Notes: generated by a model from the sequence alone, not told the origin. 64,000 nucleotides of DNA from Burkholderia aenigmatica (GCF_902499175.1 NZ_CABVQC010000036.1:24291-88290), one strand, 5' to 3'. Positions 25,959 to 34,876 are shown, numbered from the stretch's first letter. Numbers and translations: made by a program.

Positions 25959-27158
25959 ATGTCCACCGCCTCCACCGACCGTCCGACCGACGCCGCCTCG
26001 CCCCACTATTCGCGCAGCCTGCTGTTGCTGCTCGCGACGATCGCGGGCGTGTCCGTCGCGAACATCTATTACAACCAGCCGCTGCTCGACAGCTTCCGCT
26101 CGGCGTTTCCCGACGGCGCGTCCTGGATCGGCGTGATACCCACCGCGACGCAGCTCGGCTATGCGGCCGGCATGTTCCTGCTCGCGCCGCTCGGCGACCG
26201 CTTCGACCGCCGCGGGCTGATCCTGATGCAGATCGCCGGCCTGTCGATCGCGCTGATCGTCGCGGCCACCGCGCCGTCGCTGGCCGTGCTCGCCATCGCG
26301 AGCCTCGCGATCGGCGTGCTCGCGACGATCGCGCAACAGGCCGTGCCGTTCGCCGCCGAGATCGCGCCGCCCGCCCAGCGCGGGCATGCGGTCGGCACCG
26401 TGATGAGCGGCCTGCTGCTCGGCATCCTGCTCGCGCGGACGGCCGCCGGCTTCGTCGCCGAGTATTTCGGCTGGCGCGCGGTGTTCGCCGCATCGGTCGC
26501 GGCGCTCGTCGCGCTCGCCGCCGTGATCGTGCTGCGGCTGCCGCGCAGCTCGCCGACGTCGACGCTGCCGTACGGCAAGCTGCTCGGCTCGATGTGGCAT
26601 CTGGCGGTCGAACTGCGCGGATTGCGCGAGGCGTCGCTGACGGGCGCCGCGCTGTTCGCGGCGTTCAGCGCGTTCTGGCCGGTACTGACGCTGCTGCTCG
26701 CCGGCGCGCCGTTCCATCTCGGCCCGCAGGCAGCCGGCCTGTTCGGGATCGTCGGTGCGGCGGGTGCGCTCGCGGCACCGTACGCGGGCCGCTTCGCGGA
26801 CAAGCGCGGCCCGCGCACGATCATCTCGCTCGCGATCACGCTGCTCGCGCTGTCTTACGTGATCTTCGCGTTGTCGGGCACGAGCCTCGTCGGGCTCGTG
26901 ATCGGCGTGATCGTGCTCGACGTCGGCGTGCAGGCCGCGCAGATCTCGAACCAGTCGCGCATCTACGCGCTGAAGCCCGAGGCACGCAGCCGCGTGAACA
27001 CGGTGTACATGGTGTGCTATTTCATCGGCGGCGCGCTCGGCTCGTCGGCCGGCGTCGCCGCGTGGCGCGGGTTCGGCTGGCTCGGTACGTGCGCGGTCGG
27101 GCTGCTGTTCACCGCGCTCGCCGGCTGGTTCCACTACCGCGGCGGCCAGCGCGACTGA
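25959..27158 (+). CDS. Major facilitator superfamily transporter
   Basis: 399 residues with about 12 hydrophobic helices. The first loop after helix 2 carries the MFS signature (LGDRFDRRGLILMQIAG), and the N-terminus has ANIYYNQPLLD, a hallmark of a common proteobacterial subfamily of putative efflux or arabinose-type transporters. The substrate is unknown. It stands alone, about 190 bases after the phosphodiesterase gene and convergent with an EamA gene. Confidence 0.88.
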   Translation: MSTASTDRPTDAASPHYSRSLLLLLATIAGVSVANIYYNQPLLDSFRSAFPDGASWIGVIPTATQLGYAAGMFLLAPLGDRFDRRGLILMQIAGLSIALIVAATAPSLAVLAIASLAIGVLATIAQQAVPFAAEIAPPAQRGHAVGTVMSGLLLGILLARTAAGFVAEYFGWRAVFAASVAALVALAAVIVLRLPRSSPTSTLPYGKLLGSMWHLAVELRGLREASLTGAALFAAFSAFWPVLTLLLAGAPFHLGPQAAGLFGIVGAAGALAAPYAGRFADKRGPRTIISLAITLLALSYVIFALSGTSLVGLVIGVIVLDVGVQAAQISNQSRIYALKPEARSRVNTVYMVCYFIGGALGSSAGVAAWRGFGWLGTCAVGLLFTALAGWFHYRGGQRD

Positions 27159-27179
27159 GCGCCGCCGGCCATGGCAAGG

Positions 27180-28361
27180 TCACGCGTCGGCGCGGGGCGC
27201 GGCCGGTTCGTCGACCTGCGGCTGCGCGAACGCCGGTGGCGGGTCGATCACGGCAGCGGGATCCACCACGGCGCCCGGTGCCGGCACGGCCAGCGGAACG
27301 GCGGAAGGCGCGAGAATGGGCGCCGCCTCCGGCATTGCGATCTGCTCGGGTGCGGCGGACGACGCACCCGCCGTCGCCGCCGGCTCGGTAGCCGCTGCCG
27401 ACGAACTCACAGCCGCGGCGGCCGCCGCGGGCCGGCGCGCCGGATCGAACACGAACGACAATCCGACACTGCCGAGGATCGCGACGGTCGCGACCACCGT
27501 CGCCATCGTCACGGGTTCGCCGAGCAGCAGCGCACCGAGCGCAACCGCGACGATCGGGTTCACGTACATGCAGCTGCTCGCGATGATCGGGCTCGTGTGG
27601 CGGATCAGGTAGCCGTACGCGACGTACGCGGCCATCGTGCAGAACACCATCAGGTACAGGAATGCGAACACCGGCCCCACCATCAGGTGCTCGATGCGCT
27701 CGCCGACCAGCCACGCGACGAGCGTCGAGATCATGCCGCCAAGGCCGATCTGCAGCGACGTCGACAAAAACAGGTCGGACGGCAGCTTGAGCCGCGTCGC
27801 GAGATGCGCGCCGCCGGCCCAGAACAGTGCGCCGGCCAGCACGCAGATCGTGCCGAGCGCTGAATTCTGCGCGGCGGCACCGCCCGAATTCAGCACGACG
27901 ATGCCGACCATCCCGAGCGCGACGGCCGACCATTCGCCTTTCGTGACCGGCCGCCCGGCAACCGCCGCGATCACGGTCGCGAACAGCGGCACCGTGGCCA
28001 CCATCACCGCGGCCGAGCCGCTGCTGACCAGACTGATCCCGAGCGCGATCGTGCCGGACGACAGCGCAACGAGCATCGTGCCGACGATCCCCGCGTTGCG
28101 GATTTCGAGCAGCGTCGGCCATTCGGGCTTGCGCCGCAGCGCGAAGATGAACAGGCCGATCCCGCCGAGCAGGTTGCGCAGCCCAGACAGCAGCAGCGGC
28201 GGGAACGACTGCAGCGCGAAATGCAGGCCGCTGTAGGTCGAACCCCAGACGAAATAGATGAAGACGAGCGCCAGCGCCACGCGGCCGCCGCGGCTTTGCG
28301 GCAGGCGGATCCGGAACGAGAAGCGGGCGAAGAAATCGAGGAGACGGTCGAGCGGCGTCAT
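27180..28361 (-). CDS. EamA/DMT-family transporter with long low-complexity tail
   Basis: 393 residues from MTPLDRLLDF. Ten hydrophobic helices make two EamA repeats (FVWGSTYSGLHFALQSFPPLLLSGLRN and the GALFWAGGAHLATRLK region). The protein is YedA-like, an exporter of small metabolites. After the last helix, about 90 residues rich in Ala, Pro and Val follow (AAAAAAVSSSAAATEP onward), which is unusual for the family and predicted to be disordered. A longer N-terminal start at 28538 was rejected because that part has no family character. Confidence 0.85.
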   Translation of the reverse strand: MTPLDRLLDFFARFSFRIRLPQSRGGRVALALVFIYFVWGSTYSGLHFALQSFPPLLLSGLRNLLGGIGLFIFALRRKPEWPTLLEIRNAGIVGTMLVALSSGTIALGISLVSSGSAAVMVATVPLFATVIAAVAGRPVTKGEWSAVALGMVGIVVLNSGGAAAQNSALGTICVLAGALFWAGGAHLATRLKLPSDLFLSTSLQIGLGGMISTLVAWLVGERIEHLMVGPVFAFLYLMVFCTMAAYVAYGYLIRHTSPIIASSCMYVNPIVAVALGALLLGEPVTMATVVATVAILGSVGLSFVFDPARRPAAAAAAVSSSAAATEPAATAGASSAAPEQIAMPEAAPILAPSAVPLAVPAPGAVVDPAAVIDPPPAFAQPQVDEPAAPRADA

Positions 28362-28854
28362 CGTGCGGCCTGCCCGCACGTCACGCCGCGTGCTCCGCTG
28401 AAAGACGCCGGCGATGCCGGCAAACGGCCCTGGCGGGACCGGGAAGGCAGAGCGAACGTGCGGAACGACATGACAGTGCGAACGGCGACGAAAAAGAACC
28501 GGCAAGCGGCGGCAGAGGGACAAAAAAAACGCGCGCAACCGCTTCGGCTGTGCACGTTCGGCATTATGGCATCAAGGATTCGAAAGCATCGTCGGACCTG
28601 TCTGAAAGGATCACGAATGATGTTTCCGCGCGACATTTTCCGGCCGGCGGACCGGTGAAATCGGGGCCGGATACGCGTCGCGCATGCGTTGCCGATTCCG
28701 CTTCGCCCCGCCATCCAGGGCAGTTCGTCGCGATCGAACCAGGCATCGGCCGAACGGCCAGTCCTGCACGCCGGCCAGCGCTTCCCCCTTATCGTGACGG
28801 TCGCCCCACGCGCCTCCCGCCCTGCGCGGCCTTCCTTCGAAACCCGCACCACCC
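28362..28854. other. Intergenic region before the toxin-antitoxin genes
   Basis: Open frames exist on both strands but have poor composition and no recognisable domain. The 28520-28700 part is lower in GC. I see no gene here. Confidence 0.4.
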
Positions 28855-28870
28855 ATACAAAATTTTGTAT
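28855..28870. promoter_or_regulatory. Palindromic operator of the toxin-antitoxin pair
   Basis: ATACAAAATTTTGTAT is a perfect 16-base palindrome directly before the toxin coding sequence. It overlaps a plausible -10 (TATAGT at 28868-28873). Autoregulation by the antitoxin alone or with the toxin is typical of such loci. Confidence 0.7.
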
Positions 28871-29218
28871 AGTCCAACCATTCTTCCGCCGAAGCCTGTC
28901 GTTTTCGTCGGCAGCGCGCTAGCCGATCTTCGCGGCTTTCCGCTGCCCGCGCGACGCGAAGCCGGCCACCAGATCGACCAGGTGCAACGCGGGCTGGCGC
29001 CCGACGACTGGAAGCCGATGCGCACCGTCGGCGTCGGCGTGCGGGAAATTCGCCTGCGCGATGCGAGCGGTGCGTTCCGGATCATTTACGTCGCGACATT
29101 CGCCGACACCGTCTACGTGCCGCACTGCTTCCGGAAGCAATCGGCGCGCACGACCCGGGCCGATATCGAACTGGCCGCCCGGCGCTACCGCGCGCTGACG
29201 ATGGAGAGGAAACGATGA
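28865..29218 (+). CDS. HigB/Gp49-type toxin of a type II toxin-antitoxin pair
   Basis: About 117 residues if the TTG at 28865 is used. The body (KPVVFVGSALADLRGFPLPARREAG, GLAPDDWKPM, GVGVREIRLRD, FRIIYVATFADTVYVPHCFRK) is the phage Gp49-like/RelE-fold family of mRNA-cleaving toxins. Relatives usually start with Met just before KPVVFVG, but here that codon is CCG and there is no ATG or GTG nearby. The start is therefore uncertain and the gene may be weakly translated or damaged at its 5' end. The stop overlaps the antitoxin ATG by four bases. Confidence 0.75.
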   Translation: MYSPTILPPKPVVFVGSALADLRGFPLPARREAGHQIDQVQRGLAPDDWKPMRTVGVGVREIRLRDASGAFRIIYVATFADTVYVPHCFRKQSARTTRADIELAARRYRALTMERKR

Positions 29219-29496
29219 CCAACGAGCGTTATTCAAGCGTCTGGGACGCAATCGAGGGCCAGCCGGCCGAAGCCGAGAACATGAAGCTGCGATCCGAACT
29301 GATGATCGCGCTCAAGCAGCGCATCGCGCAGCTCGAGCTCAGTCAGGCCCAGGCCGCGAAACAGCTGGGTGTCACGCAGCCGCGCGTCTCCGACCTGATG
29401 CGCGGCAAGATCAACCTGTTCGGGCTCGACGCGCTCGTGAACATGGCGGCGGCTGTCGGCCTGCGCGTCGACCTCCAGGTACGCGAATCCGCGTGA
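29215..29496 (+). CDS. HigA-type XRE antitoxin
   Basis: 93 residues. A helix-turn-helix occupies roughly residues 38-75 (LSQAQAAKQLGVTQPRVSDLMRGK), typical of the XRE/HTH_37 antitoxins paired with Gp49-like toxins. The first 25 residues (MTNERYSSVWDAIEGQPAEAENMK) match the toxin-wrapping region of this family. ATGA overlap with the toxin indicates translational coupling. It should neutralise the toxin and repress the promoter through the palindrome at 28855. Confidence 0.9.
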   Translation: MTNERYSSVWDAIEGQPAEAENMKLRSELMIALKQRIAQLELSQAQAAKQLGVTQPRVSDLMRGKINLFGLDALVNMAAAVGLRVDLQVRESA

Positions 29497-29563
29497 CGCG
29501 TCACATGCGATGCCCGATGCATCTCGGCACGCGCATGCGCCGCCACCGCGTGCCACGCACCGC

Positions 29564-30352
29564 TCACGATCCGCCGAACCAGTTGTACCCCTGGTCGACC
29601 CAGTAGCCGCCCGGAAACGTATCGGTCACAAAGATCTCCATGATGTGCTTCGGGTTCTTGTAGCCAAGCTTGGTCGGCATCCGCAGCTTCATCGGGAAGC
29701 CGAATTCCGGCGGCAACCGATGGCCGTCGTAGTCGAACGCGAGCAGCGTCTGCGGATGCAGCGCGGTTGGCATGTCGATGCTCTCGTAGTAATCGTCCGC
29801 GCACTTGAAGCCGACGTACTTCGCCCGCGTATCGGCACCGGCGCGCGCGAGAAACGCGCCGAACGGCGTGCCGCCCCAGCGGCCGATCGCGCTCCACCCT
29901 TCCACGCAGATATGCCGCGTGATCTGTTCCGCGTGCGGCAGCGCATACAGTTCGTCGAGCGTCCACACGCGCTTGCCCGTCACGCGGCCGGACAGCACGA
30001 GCCGATACGTCGACGCGTCGACGTGCGGCACGTCGTCGATTCCGTAGTACGCGTTGAACGGGAACGGTCGCGTGATATCGGCTTCGGTGTAGGTCGGCGC
30101 GAGCCGCTCGCCGCTGAACAGCCACGCCTGCACGCGGTCGTTCATGCGCGACACCTTCTCGAGGAACGTGTTGACCGACGCGTCGTCCTTCAGCGTGCAG
30201 CCGGTCAGCATCGTCAGGCCGCCGATCGTCAGCACGCGCCGGTTGAACAGCCGCCGCGACGGCATCTCGAGCTCGCGGCGCACGTCGAGTTCGAGCGACT
30301 TCCGGTCGAGCGTCCAGCGCGAACCGTCGCGCTTGTATTCGGATTCCGACAT
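29564..30352 (-). CDS. Molybdopterin-dependent oxidoreductase (sulfite oxidase/MsrP-like)
   Basis: 262 residues. The N-terminus has twin arginines (SRRLFNRRVLTIGGLTMLTGC), consistent with Tat export and possibly lipid anchoring at the following Cys. The molybdopterin domain includes RHICVEGWSAIGRWGG, whose Cys should coordinate molybdenum, and GFPMKLRMPTKLGYKNPKHI. It resembles periplasmic YedY-like enzymes that reduce oxidised methionine or other S/N-oxides. The next upstream gene is a cytochrome b561-type protein that could supply electrons, as YedZ does for YedY. Confidence 0.87.
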   Translation of the reverse strand: MSESEYKRDGSRWTLDRKSLELDVRRELEMPSRRLFNRRVLTIGGLTMLTGCTLKDDASVNTFLEKVSRMNDRVQAWLFSGERLAPTYTEADITRPFPFNAYYGIDDVPHVDASTYRLVLSGRVTGKRVWTLDELYALPHAEQITRHICVEGWSAIGRWGGTPFGAFLARAGADTRAKYVGFKCADDYYESIDMPTALHPQTLLAFDYDGHRLPPEFGFPMKLRMPTKLGYKNPKHIMEIFVTDTFPGGYWVDQGYNWFGGS

Positions 30353-30381
30353 GATGATTTCCTTCACCCGAAGTTGACGGG

Positions 30382-31014
30382 TCAGCGCCCGCGCAGCATC
30401 GCGAGCAGCGAGCGCGGCACCAGCAGTGCCATCGCGACGTGAACGACAAAGAATGCGACGAGCAGCGACATCGCCCAGAAGTGCACGACACGCGCGTTGT
30501 CGTAGCCGCCGAACAATTCGCGCAGCAGCGGAAATTGCACGGATTTCCAGATCGTGAGTCCGGACAGCACCAGCACGACGAGATCGACGATCGCGGTCAG
30601 GTAGGCGGCACGCTGCACCGCGTTGTAGACGCTCAGGTCGTCGTGCGACAGCCGCCCGCCCAGCGCGGCACGGATGTCGCGCCAGATCGACGCCGGCGTG
30701 ACGGGCAGCATCTTGCGCGCGAGGCGCCCCGTCGCGATCGACATCGTCAGGTAGAACAGCCCATTGAAGACGAGCAGCCACATCGCCGCGAAATGCCATT
30801 GCAGCGCACCGCCGAGCCAGCCGCCCAGCGTGATGCCATGCGGAAACGTGAACGGCGGATAGATCGGCGACGCGTCGTAGATGCGCCAGCCGGACAGCAC
30901 CATCAGGATCGCCGCGAGCGCGTTGAGCCAGTGGCTCGCGCGCACCCACAGCGGATGGATCGGGCGCGCGGGCGGCGTGGCGGCCGCGCGGCCGGTCGCA
31001 GGAACGGTTTGCAT
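30382..31014 (-). CDS. Cytochrome b561-type membrane electron-transfer protein
   Basis: 210 residues. At least four membrane helices are seen, with candidate heme-b His residues in VRASHWLNALAAILM, QWHFAAMWLLVFNG and VVHFWAMSLLVAFFVVHVAM. The protein belongs to the prokaryotic b561/hydrogenase cytochrome b group. It lies 29 bases upstream of the molybdopterin oxidoreductase and would pass quinol electrons to it across the inner membrane. ATG 31014 is preferred over 31047. Confidence 0.88.
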   Translation of the reverse strand: MQTVPATGRAAATPPARPIHPLWVRASHWLNALAAILMVLSGWRIYDASPIYPPFTFPHGITLGGWLGGALQWHFAAMWLLVFNGLFYLTMSIATGRLARKMLPVTPASIWRDIRAALGGRLSHDDLSVYNAVQRAAYLTAIVDLVVLVLSGLTIWKSVQFPLLRELFGGYDNARVVHFWAMSLLVAFFVVHVAMALLVPRSLLAMLRGR

Positions 31015-31105
31015 GATGAAGTCTCCCGGAATGGGTCGACGAAACACGATGCGGGCGGGCGGCCGCCGTGCGACGCACGCGCCGGCCGCGCCGCGTCCGC
31101 CTCCG

Positions 31106-31381
31106 TCAGTTCGACGGCGCCATCTTGTCGCCGGACGGCTTGCCCATCTCGTCGTGCGACATCGCGCCCTTCTTCATCGCGTCTTTCTTCATCGCATGCT
31201 TCTTCATGCCGTCCTTCTTCATCGCGTCGTGGCCCATTGCATCCTTGGCCATCGCGTCGTGGCCCATCGCGTCCTTCGACATCGACGAGCCCGGCTGCGA
31301 CATCGCGTCGTTCTGCGCATACGCGCCCGTGGCGATCGTGGCGAAAGCGGCAACGCAAGCGGCAATCAGACCTTTTTTCAT
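31106..31381 (-). CDS. Pentapeptide MXKDX-repeat protein
   Basis: 91 residues. A Sec signal peptide (MKKGLIAACVAAFATIATGAYA) is followed by tandem five-residue units of the form M-x-K/H-D-x (SKDAM, GHDAM, AKDAM, KKDGM, KKHAM and so on). This matches the MXKDX repeat family found in betaproteobacteria next to b561 cytochromes and sulfite-oxidase-like enzymes. The protein is exported and rich in Met, Lys and His, so metal binding is conceivable but unproven. It is the first gene of a three-gene minus-strand cluster. Confidence 0.88.
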   Translation of the reverse strand: MKKGLIAACVAAFATIATGAYAQNDAMSQPGSSMSKDAMGHDAMAKDAMGHDAMKKDGMKKHAMKKDAMKKGAMSHDEMGKPSGDKMAPSN

Positions 31382-31654
31382 GACATCTCTCCAAAACATG
31401 GGTTTAAGGAGCCGAATAGACGGACGACGTCGCGGGAAATGACAGCCGCTGCGAAATTTTTTTTAAGGTTGCGCGAAAGCGCGTCATGCTGCACCGCTTC
31501 GCCGTTGCCGGCCAGGCCGGGAGGCCATGCGGCGGCGACGCGCGCTGCCATTTCGACGGGCCATCGTACCGCCCGCCATGCTGCGGCCGCACCGGGGCAG
31601 CCGATCCTCTCCCGGTTGAAACCGCCGCCAAGCCAGTGTATCGTGTGCCCTGCT
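31382..31654. other. Intergenic region between the MXKDX gene and the riboswitch
   Basis: No gene is seen. The part nearest 31381 should hold the promoter of the MXKDX cluster: TGTCAT (31444-31439), 16 bases, then CGTCTA (31422-31417) on the minus strand resembles an ECF-sigma promoter. This is a weak, pattern-based reading. Confidence 0.35.
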
Positions 31655-31753
31655 AACGCGGGGGTCCTGCAATGCGTTCGGTCAAACAACCGGCATTGCG
31701 GGTGAGAAATACCCTTTGAACCTGATCTGGATAATGCCAGCGCAGGGAAGCGT
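31655..31753 (+). ncRNA. TPP riboswitch (thi element)
   Basis: The conserved TPP aptamer is present: GGGGGTCC near the 5' end, the GGGTGAGAAATACCC pocket (CTGAGA-type), and TGAACCTGATCTGGATAATG followed by CCAGCGCAGGGAAGCG. It lies 137 bases upstream of thiC, which it should switch off when thiamine diphosphate is plentiful, probably by hiding the ribosome site or by termination. Confidence 0.95.
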
Positions 31754-31890
31754 ACGGATTTCGCCGCCATCCTTCTGACGAAATCCGCCGCCTCACCAAG
31801 CCTCGTCTCCTGCTTAGCTCGAGCCCCACATACGTCAAGGGCTCCGGGCAAGCGCCGAAGCGCCTGTCCGGCGCTCACACAGGAGATTGC

Positions 31891-33822
31891 ATGAACGCCA
31901 ATCCGAAGTTTCTGTCCGCCGACGCTCATGTCGATGCCGCGGCCGTCGCCCCGCTGCCGAATTCCCGCAAGGTTTATGTCACCGGCTCGCAGCCCGACAT
32001 CCGCGTGCCGATGCGTGAAATCACGCAGGCCGACACGCCGACCGGCTTCGGCGGCGAAAAGAATCCGCCGATCTACGTGTACGACACGTCGGGCCCCTAC
32101 ACCGATCCGGACGCGAAGATCGACATCCGCGCAGGCCTGGCCGCACTGCGTCAGGGCTGGATCGAGGCACGCGGCGACACCGAAGTGCTCGGCGGCCTGT
32201 CGAGCCAGTACGGCCTCGAGCGCGCGGCCGATCCGGCCACCGCCGACCTGCGGTTCCCGGGCCTGCACCGCAACCCGCGCCGCGCCCAGGCCGGCAAGAA
32301 CGTCACGCAGATGCACTATGCGCGCCAGGGCATCATCACGCCGGAAATGGAATACATCGCGATCCGCGAGAACCAGCGCCGCGCCGAGTACCTCGAGAGC
32401 CTGAAGGCAAGCGGCCCGAACGGCGCGAAGCTCGCCGCGATGATGGGTCGCCAGCACCCGGGCCAGGCGTTCGGCGCAGCGGCCTTCGGCGCGAACGCAC
32501 CGGCCGAGATCACGCCGGAATTCGTGCGCTCGGAAGTGGCGTGCGGCCGCGCGATCATCCCCGCGAACATCAACCACCCGGAATCCGAGCCGATGATCAT
32601 CGGCCGCAACTTCCTCGTGAAGATCAACGCGAACATCGGCAACTCGGCCGTCACGTCGTCGATCGGCGAGGAAGTCGACAAGATGACGTGGGCGATCCGC
32701 TGGGGCGGCGACACGGTGATGGACCTGTCGACCGGCAAGCACATCCATGAAACGCGCGAGTGGATCATCCGCAACAGCCCGGTGCCGATCGGCACGGTGC
32801 CGATCTACCAGGCGCTCGAAAAGGTCAACGGCAAAGCTGAAGATCTGACCTGGGAAATCTTCCGCGACACGCTGATCGAACAGGCCGAGCAAGGCGTCGA
32901 CTACTTCACGATCCATGCGGGCGTGCGCCTGCAGTACGTACCGCTCACCGCGAACCGGATGACCGGCATCGTGTCGCGCGGCGGCTCGATCATGGCGAAG
33001 TGGTGCCTCGCGCATCACAAGGAAAGCTTCCTGTACGAACACTTCGAAGAGATCTGCGAGATCATGAAGGCGTACGACGTGAGCTTCTCGCTCGGCGACG
33101 GCCTGCGTCCCGGCTCGATCTACGACGCGAACGACGAAGCGCAGCTCGGCGAGCTGAAGACGCTCGGCGAACTCACGCAGATCGCATGGAAGCACGACGT
33201 GCAGGTGATGATCGAAGGCCCCGGCCACGTGCCGATGCAGCTGATCAAGGAGAACATGGATCTCCAGCTCGACTGGTGCAAGGAAGCGCCGTTCTACACG
33301 CTCGGGCCGCTGACCACCGACATCGCGCCGGGCTACGACCACATCACGTCCGGCATCGGCGCCGCGATGATCGGCTGGTTCGGCACTGCGATGCTGTGCT
33401 ACGTGACGCCGAAGGAACACCTCGGCCTGCCGAACAAGGACGACGTGAAGGAAGGCATCATCACGTACAAGCTCGCCGCGCACGCCGCCGATCTCGCGAA
33501 GGGCCACCCGGGCGCGCAGGTGCGTGACAACGCGCTGTCGAAGGCGCGCTTCGAGTTCCGCTGGGAAGACCAGTTCAACATCGGCCTCGATCCGGACAAG
33601 GCGCGCGAATTCCACGACGAAACGCTGCCGAAGGATTCGGCGAAGGTTGCACACTTCTGCTCGATGTGCGGCCCGCACTTCTGCTCGATGAAGATCACGC
33701 AGGACGTGCGCGAGTTCGCGGCGCAGCAGGGCGTGTCGGAAACCGAAGCGCTGAAGAAAGGGATGGAAGTGAAGGCAGTCGAGTTCGTGAAGACCGGCGC
33801 CGAAATCTATCACCGTCAGTAA
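31891..33822 (+). CDS. thiC: Phosphomethylpyrimidine synthase ThiC
   Basis: 643 residues, full length. The C-terminal CSMCGPHFC (Cx2Cx4C) binds the 4Fe-4S cluster used with S-adenosylmethionine to rearrange aminoimidazole ribotide into hydroxymethylpyrimidine phosphate. The barrel signatures TQMHYARQGIITPEME, HAGVRLQYV and EGPGHVPMQLI are intact. AGGAG sits six bases before the ATG. It is controlled by the TPP riboswitch upstream and followed by two hairpins, so it appears to be a single-gene unit. Confidence 0.97.
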   Translation: MNANPKFLSADAHVDAAAVAPLPNSRKVYVTGSQPDIRVPMREITQADTPTGFGGEKNPPIYVYDTSGPYTDPDAKIDIRAGLAALRQGWIEARGDTEVLGGLSSQYGLERAADPATADLRFPGLHRNPRRAQAGKNVTQMHYARQGIITPEMEYIAIRENQRRAEYLESLKASGPNGAKLAAMMGRQHPGQAFGAAAFGANAPAEITPEFVRSEVACGRAIIPANINHPESEPMIIGRNFLVKINANIGNSAVTSSIGEEVDKMTWAIRWGGDTVMDLSTGKHIHETREWIIRNSPVPIGTVPIYQALEKVNGKAEDLTWEIFRDTLIEQAEQGVDYFTIHAGVRLQYVPLTANRMTGIVSRGGSIMAKWCLAHHKESFLYEHFEEICEIMKAYDVSFSLGDGLRPGSIYDANDEAQLGELKTLGELTQIAWKHDVQVMIEGPGHVPMQLIKENMDLQLDWCKEAPFYTLGPLTTDIAPGYDHITSGIGAAMIGWFGTAMLCYVTPKEHLGLPNKDDVKEGIITYKLAAHAADLAKGHPGAQVRDNALSKARFEFRWEDQFNIGLDPDKAREFHDETLPKDSAKVAHFCSMCGPHFCSMKITQDVREFAAQQGVSETEALKKGMEVKAVEFVKTGAEIYHRQ

Positions 33823-33833
33823 GTGCACGCGGT

Positions 33834-33856
33834 GATCCGGCGATCCTCGCCGGATC
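33834..33856. terminator. Hairpin after thiC
   Basis: A perfect ten-bp stem GATCCGGCGA/TCGCCGGATC with a three-base loop, just after the thiC stop. It lacks a T-run and may stabilise the mRNA end. Confidence 0.55.
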
Positions 33857-33879
33857 ATCTCGCGATTCGCGATGTACGA

Positions 33880-33904
33880 AGCCCGCTTTCGAGCGGGCTT
33901 TTTT
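33880..33904 (+). terminator. Intrinsic terminator of thiC
   Basis: Eight-bp stem AGCCCGCT/AGCGGGCT with a TTCG tetraloop followed by a T-run on the plus strand. Confidence 0.92.
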
Positions 33905-34080
33905 GCGCATGTCGCATGCCGGCCTGCGCACCGGGAAACCACCGGAAACAATTCATTACGAAACCGCGCGAGCCTTAACAAGTCCTTACAGCAGCGTCGG
34001 GGGGCGGCGCGTAGATTGGGTTCATGCGCGGCCGCCGGCCGGTCGCGTGTCCTCCGTTCACAACCGCAAGGACAACGATC

Positions 34081-34293
34081 ATGAATTCGATACGGCGTAT
34101 TGGGGTATGCGCGCTGCTCGTCGCGACCGTGGCCAGCCTGTCGGCCTGTGACTCGATGACGAGACGCCAGCGCGACACGGCAATCGGTGCAGGTGTCGGC
34201 GGCGTCGCCGGCGCGGCGATCGGCGGCAGCGCGCTGTCGACGCTGGGCGGCGCGGCGGCCGGCGGCATCATCGGCAACCAGGTCGGCAAGTAA
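34081..34293 (+). CDS. Small glycine-zipper lipoprotein (OsmB-like)
   Basis: 70 residues. The signal peptide ends in LSAC, a lipobox. The mature protein is dominated by GxxxG-type repeats (IGAGVGGVAGAAIGGSALSTLGGAAAGGIIGNQVGK), a glycine zipper that inserts in or packs against membranes. Proteins of this kind are outer-membrane-associated and often stress-induced. A longer start at 34024 is possible but would place the signal peptide internally. It stands alone after the thiC terminator. Confidence 0.85.
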   Translation: MNSIRRIGVCALLVATVASLSACDSMTRRQRDTAIGAGVGGVAGAAIGGSALSTLGGAAAGGIIGNQVGK

Positions 34294-34484
34294 GCGGCGA
34301 CGCGCGCCGCGACAGTCAACCAGACGGCGTTTTCGCGGTGCGGAAGCGCCGCTTTCGCATGCGGCGCCGCAACGTGACCGGCAGCCTGCACGGAAATGAT
34401 CCGTTACCGTTTTGCACACCGTGTCATCGGCGCGCGGCCTAAGCTTAAGCATCTGCCGATTGCCGGCTCCGCCGGAGAGACATC

Positions 34485-34733
34485 ATGAACAGGACCCTCG
34501 TCGCAGCGGCGCTCGCCTGCGTGACGCTCGCCGGCTGCTACTACCCGTACGGCTATTATCCTGGCGGCTATTACACGGCTGCACCGGTGCAGCCGGCCCC
34601 CGTCTACGTCGATCCGGGCCCCGCCTATTACTATCCGGCACCGGCCTATGCACCTGCGTGGGGCGGCTATTGGGGCCCGGCGCTGTCGCTCAATTTCGGC
34701 TTCGGCGGACGCGGCGGCTGGCGCCATCATTGA
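34485..34733 (+). CDS. Small Tyr/Pro/Gly-rich lipoprotein
   Basis: 82 residues. The signal peptide ends LAGC. The mature part is almost entirely Tyr, Pro, Gly and Ala (YYPYGYYPGGYY, AYYYPAPAYAPAWGGYWGPA) and ends in a basic GGRGGWRHH. Such YXWP/tyrosine-rich lipoproteins are common and uncharacterised in Burkholderia. GGAGAG precedes the ATG. It is likely disordered and surface- or envelope-associated. Confidence 0.8.
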   Translation: MNRTLVAAALACVTLAGCYYPYGYYPGGYYTAAPVQPAPVYVDPGPAYYYPAPAYAPAWGGYWGPALSLNFGFGGRGGWRHH

Positions 34734-34876
34734 TCGGGCGCGACCGCCGGCTGGCGGCCGCCCCGCGCCGGCAACCGGCCACACTCCCGTTTCTTGCCAT
34801 TTCATCGAATCGTGAAACGACGGGGTGGTAACGGGGTGTAAGATTCTCCGCATCCGTTCCCCGCCCTTCACGATCG

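Noticed and set aside
28358..28852. A 164-codon minus-strand frame before the toxin-antitoxin pair.
   Set aside because: The composition is unlike neighbouring genes, with many Arg and Cys and no recognisable motif or ribosome site.
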